Shown here piece after piece: positions 57,529 through 64,000 of a stretch of DNA of 64,000 nucleotides. The position numbers were made by a program, and so were the translations under genes. The notes beneath the pieces were generated by a model. That model was given only the letters and a program-made list of their open reading frames with translations, was not told the DNA's origin and did not search any database. Where the stretch lies: positions 1,302,001 through 1,366,000 of the forward strand of contig JAJTUQ010000005.1 in the NCBI GenBank assembly GCA_021399445.1, written 5' to 3'. The DNA comes from Xylogone sp. PMI_703. Lineage: Eukaryota > Ascomycota > Leotiomycetes. Within the stretch, counting starts at the first letter, position 1; each line of letters opens with the position of its first letter.

Positions 57529-58198
57529 ATGGCACCAAAAAGGCAGTTGGAGGATAGCGAGAATGCGCCTCAGTCGAAGAAGCACCGCTCAGGCTTTAAA
57601 GTCGGGCCAGAGAATCTTCCCGACGGAACCTGGAAGAGAAAAGGTACCGTCTGCCAACGAATAAAAGTTGTGTGCCCATGATCTAACTTCTATCTTGAAA
57701 GTCATCAAAATAAAAAAGGACTTGATCCATAAGGCCAAGGTCAAAAAATCTTATGCAAAACTCAAGGCACGAGAAGGGGATTTACAAACCTCCACAAACA
57801 AATACCTAGAACAGCAATCCGATGAGAAAACTTCACCAGAACCTGCTCAGGGAATTCACCCTGAGCGGCAGCTGATGCTTGATGCAGCAGACGCATCTGA
57901 GCTACCTGAAGAAGATGTTCCTAATTCCCACGGAGACTCCCATCGAAGTAAACGTCCAAAAAAACCGGGATATTTTGAGAAGGAGCTGGCCATTGCCAAG
58001 AAAAAGAAGGGTGAAGCTGAAGAAAGGAAAACGAGAGCCGAGAAAAAAGCACAGGAGAGGAACGCGAGAATGGCCAAAAGAGTGAAGCAACGGAAGATAA
58101 TGGCAAAGGCCAGGAGTGGAGGAAAGAATGGCCAACGAAAATTGGGCCTAGAATCTAAAGTTCTCCTCGAAAAAGTCCAGGAGATGGTTGCAAAATGA
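57529..58198 (+). CDS. FYV7: rRNA-processing protein Fyv7
   Basis: Fyv7 is a small basic nucleolar factor needed for 18S rRNA processing. Two exons, 57529-57643 and 57702-58198; 203 residues. Exon 1 gives MAPKRQLEDSENAPQSKKH, then GFKVGPENLPDGTWKRK. The join continues VIKIKKDLIHKAKVKKSYAK, the family hallmark. The second half has KKPGYFEKELAIAKKKKGEA and a Lys/Arg/Glu-rich helix, ending LEKVQEMVAK. Highly basic throughout; the antisense Ser/Phe-rich frames over it are shadows. Confidence 0.87.
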
Positions 58199-58686
58199 TA
58201 GGAACTTTTTTGCCCTTAGGAAACGTTACATTTGCTTGTGTAGAAACACATCCCGCATATTATGATATACCAGCTCCCACAGGTGAATATCCCCCTACTT
58301 CTACCCGGAGACGGACTATGAACTCATGTAGTAGAGTAGGGTCTTCGCCTGGTAGAGGACAGAAATAATTATTGTCAATCACGGACAAGCATATCAATGA
58401 TTTTACCCTATCTCCTTTACATCTGGAATCCATCTACAACTCATAAACCGTGAACTGTAGGCAAATATAATACAGACGCGAAGATATGTGCAAGAGTATG
58501 ATTTATTACTTTCTTATTTAGACCATTGGTATACAGTCCAGTTACATCTTGCATTTTCCCTCCTCATTGTCCCATTGTCTCACTAAGATGGTGTAGAACC
58601 CACAAAGGAGTCGAAGACACATTTATACGATCGAAGGATGGCTAAGAACATAGATATCTTAACCATACTTCGGTTGTATTGCATTT
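58199..58686. other. Intergenic between convergent genes
   Basis: About 490 bp of 3' flanking sequence. Nothing recognised. Confidence 0.5.
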
Positions 58687-59816
58687 TTAGTCTTTCTTTG
58701 CTCGCTTGATGTGGTTCTCACAAATCCTTTGGAGATTTCTCAGCTTGTCGAGACGAGTGAGGCTCTCCGCTCGATAGCTTTCAAGACCAGCTAGCTTTTC
58801 CTTGGTTCCCACCATGTCAACTTCATTGACGCGAAGACTCCATTCCATGGTGTTTATTTCGGTGTGGATGGTGCCAAGTAGGCGTTGCAATTTACTCTTT
58901 TCAATTATGTACTCTTGCTTGAGATCTCCGGCTTCGGTTTCTCCGACGAGGCACTTAGAAGCTGCAACCTGGGTTACAATTTTCGTGGATACCGGCTCAC
59001 TTTGGTTATAATTGATTGCTCCCCGTGCTTGGATAGCAGGAATTGGTTGGGCTGCAGTTATGTATGGTCCCAAGCGGTTTCCACCAGTGGTGTTTGGATG
59101 ACCTTGATATGTTCCACTATGGGCTAGGATTGGCTGGCCTGGGCCAAACACGCCACGGTCAATTGGCTGGGTGCGACTTCCTGGAAGCCGATTAGGATCC
59201 AATTGTTCTGTAGTTGCACGAGCTCGAGGTCCTGGGCTTGGAGAAACACCTTGACCCGGTGCAGCTTGCTGTGGAACAAAGGGATATTCGGGACTGTCCG
59301 GAAGCCGATGACGTGGCGGACCGTATGGCGGCTGGTTGCGAGTTATGACAGCACCCTGGTGTTAAAATTAGCCACTGTGCATTCACATAATAAACATTTT
59401 GAAACTTTACTGGAACCATCCTAAGCTGGGACGGGCCAACGGAGAAGGCACGACGTTGACCAAAGTCACCATGATTCTTTTTTAACCGTCAGCTTTGGGT
59501 TCTTTTCAGTTATATATCCATAAACTTACAGGTTCACCTTGAGGAGTTTCCGAGCCCGTGAGGTCAACCGTCTCACATACTTTCTTTGCTGCAACAGGGT
59601 CGTCGTTGGCATTATCAGCTATTTTCAGGTTACAACTTGCACGGAAACTGATCAGAGTGGATTGTGTATACCTGCACGCTTTTGACCACGAGTTCCAGAG
59701 ACTGCGTCTCCGGAAGGAGGAGTATTGGCGATTGCTTCATCCATTGTCGTGATGACTTCGGAGATAAGTTGAAAGGGGTCGGAGATAAAATTCAGTAGGT
59801 TGAAATATTCACGCAT
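58687..59816 (-). CDS. Uncharacterised coiled-coil protein
   Basis: Four exons: 59672-59816, 59530-59618, 59411-59476 and 58687-59355; 322 residues, all joins in frame with GT-AG borders. It starts MREYFNLLNFISDPFQLISE. In-frame codons continue upstream of this ATG without a stop for about 24 codons, so a further 5' exon is possible. The middle is Pro/Gly/Arg-rich and disordered (RNQPPYGPPRHRLPDSPEYP). The last ~95 residues form a predicted coiled coil: GDLKQEYIIEKSKLQRLLGT, IHTEINTMEWSLRVNEVDMV and LDKLRNLQRICENHIKRAKK. I do not recognise the family. The coiled coil and basic end suggest a structural or complex-forming protein, no more. Confidence 0.68.
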
Positions 59817-60246
59817 GCCCAAGGTAATGGCATATTGGGCGTGAGTCACTAAATCTCTCGGCGTCCTAGTTTGGCTCGTTTGCACCAAAATTGAGGAGAC
59901 GAACTGAAATTGTCAAACAACCCCCGGAAAGGGTTGTAGGATCGTGCAGTATCATGGACAAAGTTGGCTGTATCATGAGTAGCTAGCTCCCGTCATGATC
60001 AAGGTCGAATGACTTTTACTATTGGCTATGAACAGTCTCACTTCAAATATACAGCTTTAAATTATAGGATATTCACGAGATCTATGAGGGTATCTGTCTG
60101 AATTACAGTCCTTTCAATTGAATGCTAATACTCGTTACAATAGGAATGAGAGGAGACTTGAGTTCTTTTATGACCACAACTCCATGACACTTTGCCTCTC
60201 CAAGGTCACCGGGAAAACAAAGTAGATATAACCCTTGCCTCTTATC
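59817..60246. other. Intergenic 0.43 kb
   Basis: Between two minus-strand genes; promoter side of the coiled-coil gene. Nothing else seen. Confidence 0.45.
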
Positions 60247-61203
60247 TTACTCGTCTGAAGGGGGGGCCCGGATGATATCCTTAAGTCCCTTTCGACGCGG
60301 TGGACCTTTGGGGAAAAGGTGAGACATCAAGCTTCTTTCTTTCCGCTTGGGAGCCTTGACCTCTTTTCTCTTTATCTCTCCTGTTTTCTCCTCATCAAGC
60401 TTCTGTCTCTTTGTTCTGATTGGTAGGTTCATCTGCAGTTTTCCTCCGCTTTCATCTTCTCCATTGGTTGTATCTCCAGATTCTCTAGCACGCTTGGGTT
60501 GGCTCTACTAAATATAAGAGACAGTACTTAAGATGTATGTTGATTCGAGTGGACGTACCTTAGTTTCTGCTTTAGCATTGATAATTTCCTCTGCTTTTGC
60601 ATTGGCAATTTTCTCTGCTTTAGCATTGGCAATTCTCTCTGATCTCCTCTCCGGCTCTGCTGCTGGCTTTCGAACAGATCTTTTCTTGGAATGGTAGTGT
60701 GCTATTGGGTATTGTTAAAATAGACTCTAAGTATCAAGCCAAATGAAAGGAGAATACCTACATCTCAAAGCTACATTCTTTCTTGATTGCTCCTCCGTTT
60801 CCAGTTCAGTGATTTTTCTGATTAAACCAACTTTTTGTTGTCTGAACTGGGCCTTTTCACCAGGTGCTGCATCCACTTCATTGAATACGAGATCCTTGAG
60901 ATCCTCTTTAAGTGACTCAAGTTGGGTCGGAGCTGTAAGAACTGGCCGAGCGGTAGCAGAACGTTTAGTAACGGTGCTGTGAGAGCGAGAGCTTGTCTCT
61001 GAAGGGGCAAACTGCTCTTGTGCAACCTGCAGGGACAAAGTAGACGGACCGTCTGTTTCATGCTCAGCTTGATGAGTGGAATTTGCCTCTGCCAGGGTTG
61101 TATCACTCATATTGTGGTGAGAGTTGGGAGGAGACAACTGCAGGCGTGACTTCGAGACCTCCTTGTGGAGGAACTTCTTGAGAGATGAATTTTTAGGCGG
61201 CAT
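60247..61203 (-). CDS. Uncharacterised basic protein with internal Ala-Lys repeats
   Basis: Three exons: 60762-61203, about 60560-60701 and 60247-60504; about 280 residues. I prefer the ATG at 61201-61203 (MPPKNSSLKKFLHKEV); an in-frame ATG at 61323 would add 40 mostly hydrophobic residues. The N-terminal half is Ser/Thr-rich, followed by a short helix (SLKEDLKDLVFNEVDAAPGE, GLIRKITELETEEQSRKNV). Exon 2 encodes three copies of an eight-residue unit like IANAKAEK. The C-terminal third is strongly basic with nuclear-localisation-like clusters (PIRTKRQKLDEE, KRKEVKAPKRKER) and ends DIIRAPPSDE. Likely nuclear (inference). Family not recognised. Exon 2 ends are given to within a base. Confidence 0.6.
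60565..60640. repeat. Short tandem repeat, three ~24-bp units, in coding exon
   Basis: Three imperfect copies of a ~24-bp unit of the form GCTTTAGCATTGGCAATT plus CTCTCT (plus-strand view), encoding three IANAKAEK-like units in the minus-strand protein. Confidence 0.75.
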
Positions 61204-62074
61204 GATGGAGATCCCAATCCAATGTATCAATTGAGAAGGAAATGAACCAGATATAATATCTGGTAGTGGAGAATTCAAAAAGTGTTGAGCGAGGAATGAA
61301 TGCCAGTTTCCTAAATACTCCATGGTTTCTCGGCGTGCGGCGACGACCCACGAGGATACTCAATTAATGGTTATCGGGGCAACAAGAGTAATGATGATCA
61401 TATTTATTGCACAGAAACCAGCTACTTGAACGTGAGTTTCTATCTGCAGGAGTTGGTACATTTATTTCTGTGCCCATTTCGATGATACAGGCAGTCCGTC
61501 ATAAGCGCAAATCCGGGAAAGAGCGAGGGAGGGTCAACAAACTACATACGGCGTACTCAAAGGTCTATTCAACGAGGAAAAATATAATCAGTTCCAAGCA
61601 TTCATTTACTCATTCCGCTATAGATAAAGTATTTTACTACAAAAATGCTAATATCAAAGGCATGAGCAAGAGCAGTTTTTGTGCTCCACGCTCAGGGAAT
61701 CACGTACCGCTGCACAGCGGATATTGAACTGAAATCGAAGAGAATTCACCACCTCTCGGTTCCATCAGCCTCTTGCCTCATTCAAGCATTCTGCCTCCCT
61801 GAAAAGCCTTCCACGTTTCATCAAAGAGAAATGGGATATCACCATTTTCATTGCCCTAAATACAAATGGCCCCGCTAATGCAACAAGCCGTCGAAAATAA
61901 AGTGAACGCCTATCAATGCGTTGGTATGAATGTTCATTGATCGTTTTGTCCAAATAAACGCCCTCCCATTTAGAAGCAAAAAGCAAGCACTGAATGATGT
62001 ACAAAAGTGCAGGTTAAGTTTGTACCCAAATAGATCATGAGTTTCGTTGCCAGTGCCGAAGTTGTAGCGGTAGC
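61204..62074. other. Intergenic 0.87 kb
   Basis: Between two minus-strand genes: 5' side of the basic protein (with a possible N-terminal extension to 61323) and the 3' side of the RhoGAP gene. Frames up to about 106 codons (61407-61727) show no recognisable protein. No RNA gene seen. Confidence 0.45.
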
Positions 62075-64000
62075 TTATGCCGAGCCGAAGATCTCATTAC
62101 TGTTTTCAATGATAAACTGCACTGCGTTATTCTTGGCATGAGTGTCCGTCATTTCGCGCTCAATGCTCTGATCCCTCATAATTGTAGGAGCAAAGACCAC
62201 AGCAAGGTTCTTAGGCGTCATCTAAAATATCGTTAGAACCTTGTTCAGAAGGATGCTCGTAAAGTGCCACAACTTACCAGATTCTCTTTCTCCCTCTTGG
62301 CAACCCGGACAAGATGGAATATCAAAAACTCAAGACAATCTCGATGTTTGGGAGGTAACAAGGCGAAAGTCTTTTTCAAATGAGCACAACGCTCTTGGTC
62401 ATCTTCGATAGCTACATTATCGTTAGTTGCATTTTCACATAAAAATTACTTACTAGCAATCACTTACTAGTTGACTCCAGAACACGATCGTAAATATCAA
62501 AGGTCAAAAGTGGAGTAGGAAGCTTTCTGAAATATTGTTTGAGGACACTCGTAACCGCTGTGATATCCAGATCCGGATCCGAGATATCAAAGTCCTCGGT
62601 CTTATCAAAACCTTCCTGGATGATCTTGACTTGTCCGCTTCCTCCAGTCTTTCGGTAAATACCCTCAACATCCATACCACGTAGTTCTACTTCTTCAATG
62701 CAGCGAGTTACCACACTTGGGATCTGGCGACGTTCGTAATCTGCTCTCTCCACCAATTCTGAGCCAAAAAGGACTGCGGGACTCTCTGCTGCTGCTGTTG
62801 CTGCGCCGGCAGTACCATTCGACGCACCCTTAGGGACGGTGTTAGACTTCTTGAACAAACCGAAACCTTGCCTTGAAGGGTCATTCATCGCATTACGTGG
62901 AAGGGTGTTAGAGTGCGGCGCAGGTGCATCCACGGCTGTCACCGTCATATTATACGGCAGCCCAATGTTATCTCCGGTCTGGCCTGCCCACTGATTTCTT
63001 TCCTGTCCACTGGAAGAAAAGGCGCCCTTAAAGCCTTTGCTGACGCCCTTTGCAACAGTTTGCCCACCCTTCTTCCAGTTAAACTTCTTAGCCTGGCCCT
63101 TTCGGATATTGACCACATGTGGCACAGCAGATTCCACAGTCGGGTCCTGCTCGCTGCCATATACAGTTGTGCTGCCAGACCTGACGGTAGTAGCATCATC
63201 GGCAAAGGATGCACTGGATTTATCTTTCATGTGAGTGTAAATCCCCAGCCCATGTCTTGGGCTATCCACATTGGCACTCTGGGCCTTAAAACGCTCTTGA
63301 ATCTGGTGCGTTAAGTCGTTATTCATGTCAGCAAGTTGAGCATTCTTTGAGGATAATTGTTCAAATTCCACCAGTGCTCTATCACGATCAGCCGTAATTT
63401 GGTTTTTCTCTTCAAGCAAATCATTTCGCTCTTCGTATAGCGCCTCAATTTGACCAGACAAACTCAGTTTTAAATGCTCGAGCTTTTGAACGAATTCTTT
63501 GATTGCGGAGTCCTCCAGCTCGGCGATATTGAGAGCTTGTTTTGAGGCTTTAGCCTTCTCAACATATCCGGCTAAGACCTCGACTTGACGAAGCATAATT
63601 TCTGACTGGGAATCCAACACCGAAACGGTCTTTCGCTTTTCAATGAGCTTCTTGTTGAGATCCTTCAGATCTTTTTCAGTGGCAAATTGTCGTTCAAGTT
63701 CAGCCACGCGCTGTTCAGAATTTCGAAGTCTCCTGCGTAGCAATGCTGGATCATCACTTGCAGAGGGGCTGCTCATGGATATGGGGCTGCTAATCTCGCG
63801 AGCTCCCATGTTTGTCTCATCTCCAACCGGTGTTTTCGGCCATCGGGGTGATGCAGTTGTGCGTGTCGTTTCGCTAATGCTACGGCCATGGCCTTGATGC
63901 CGAGCTGAGTTGCTTGTCTCACTGGTTGTCCTTCCATGTCTGACTGCATTGGATACACGCCGAAGGATTGATTGCGAATTCTCGTCATTATTCCCTAGAA
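62075..64000 (-). CDS. Rho GTPase-activating protein, 3' part (Rga-like)
   Basis: Inactivates a Rho/Cdc42-type GTPase in polarity and wall control (family knowledge). Three exons are visible: 62468 to about 63994, 62278-62411 and 62075-62221. The frame stays open past the apparent ATG at 63809 up to a TTCTAG acceptor at the right edge, so the N-terminus, which in fungal Rga-type proteins carries LIM domains, lies outside. A Ser/Thr-rich linker (GRTTSETSNSARHQGHGRSI) leads into a long coiled coil (LRRRLRNSEQRVAELERQFA, KLIEKRKTVSVLDSQSEIML). A disordered basic region follows, then the RhoGAP domain: arginine finger in GMDVEGIYRKTGGSGQVKI, VLKQYFRKLPTPLLTF, and LMTPKNLAVVFAPTIMRD. It ends NSNEIFGSA. 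Confidence 0.88.

Noticed and set aside
62945..63314. Long frames on both strands inside the RhoGAP gene
   Set aside because: Shadows of the coding exon, which has continuous frame and recognisable RhoGAP motifs.

Overview
The window is nuclear DNA of a filamentous ascomycete (Pezizomycotina). The gene models below share many short introns (about 46-120 bp, mostly GT-AG, several with a visible CTAAT/CTAAC-like branch site). The gene set fits this: ergosterol C-22 desaturase, a fungal chitin synthase of the class VI (ChsD-like) type, fungal nitrate reductase, the DASH subunit Ask1, mitochondrial N-acetylglutamate synthase and a cya-5-like PPR protein. A leotiomycete (Helotiales-type) origin is my best guess from overall protein character; the sequence alone does not settle it. 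Nitrate reductase argues against powdery mildews, which as a group have lost nitrate assimilation.

Layout: 1-6.9 kb holds the 3' part of ARG2 (+), a Gvp36-type BAR protein (+), ASK1 (+), a newly modelled two-exon small protein on the minus strand and a weak divergent ORF. At 7.06-7.49 kb lies a 430 bp MITE with perfect 91 bp inverted repeats and a TA target duplication, followed by 1.7 kb without a supported gene. From 9.2 to 28 kb: ERG5 (-), a long MMS1_N/CPSF-A-like protein (-), a tail-anchored TBC RabGAP of the Gyp8/TBC1D20 type (+), VPS52 (-), eIF5A (+), RRN7 (+), ubiquitin-eL40 (+), a mitochondrial rhodanese (+) and a Yip5/YIPF1-like Golgi protein (-). From 28 to 44 kb: eIF5B (+), chitin synthase (+), the Hsp110 SSE1 (+) and NMD2/UPF2 (-). 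From 44 to 64 kb: a nitrate reductase promoter with one NIT4/NirA-type palindrome and three GATA sites, nitrate reductase (+), SRP68 (-), a cya-5-like PPR protein (+), an Atos/DUF4210 protein (-), FYV7 (+), two uncharacterised proteins (-) and the 3' part of a Rho GTPase-activating protein (-) that runs off the right edge.

This is mostly a housekeeping region: translation (eIF5A, eIF5B, ubiquitin-eL40, SRP68), ribosome production (RRN7, FYV7), Golgi/endosome traffic (Gvp36, Gyp8, Vps52, Yip5), RNA quality control (Nmd2) and wall or membrane synthesis (Chs, Erg5). I see no secondary-metabolite cluster, phage-like system, CRISPR array or new defence-like locus. The observations most worth a second look are at the level of gene structure: a start codon split by an intron and followed by a 7-nt microexon in the ubiquitin gene, a GC-AG intron in eIF5A, a 7-nt first coding exon in SSE1, the young MITE, and the nitrate reductase promoter architecture.

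No tRNA or rRNA gene was recognised. Exon borders were assigned by eye from splice motifs, reading-frame continuity and family knowledge; none was checked against transcripts or databases.
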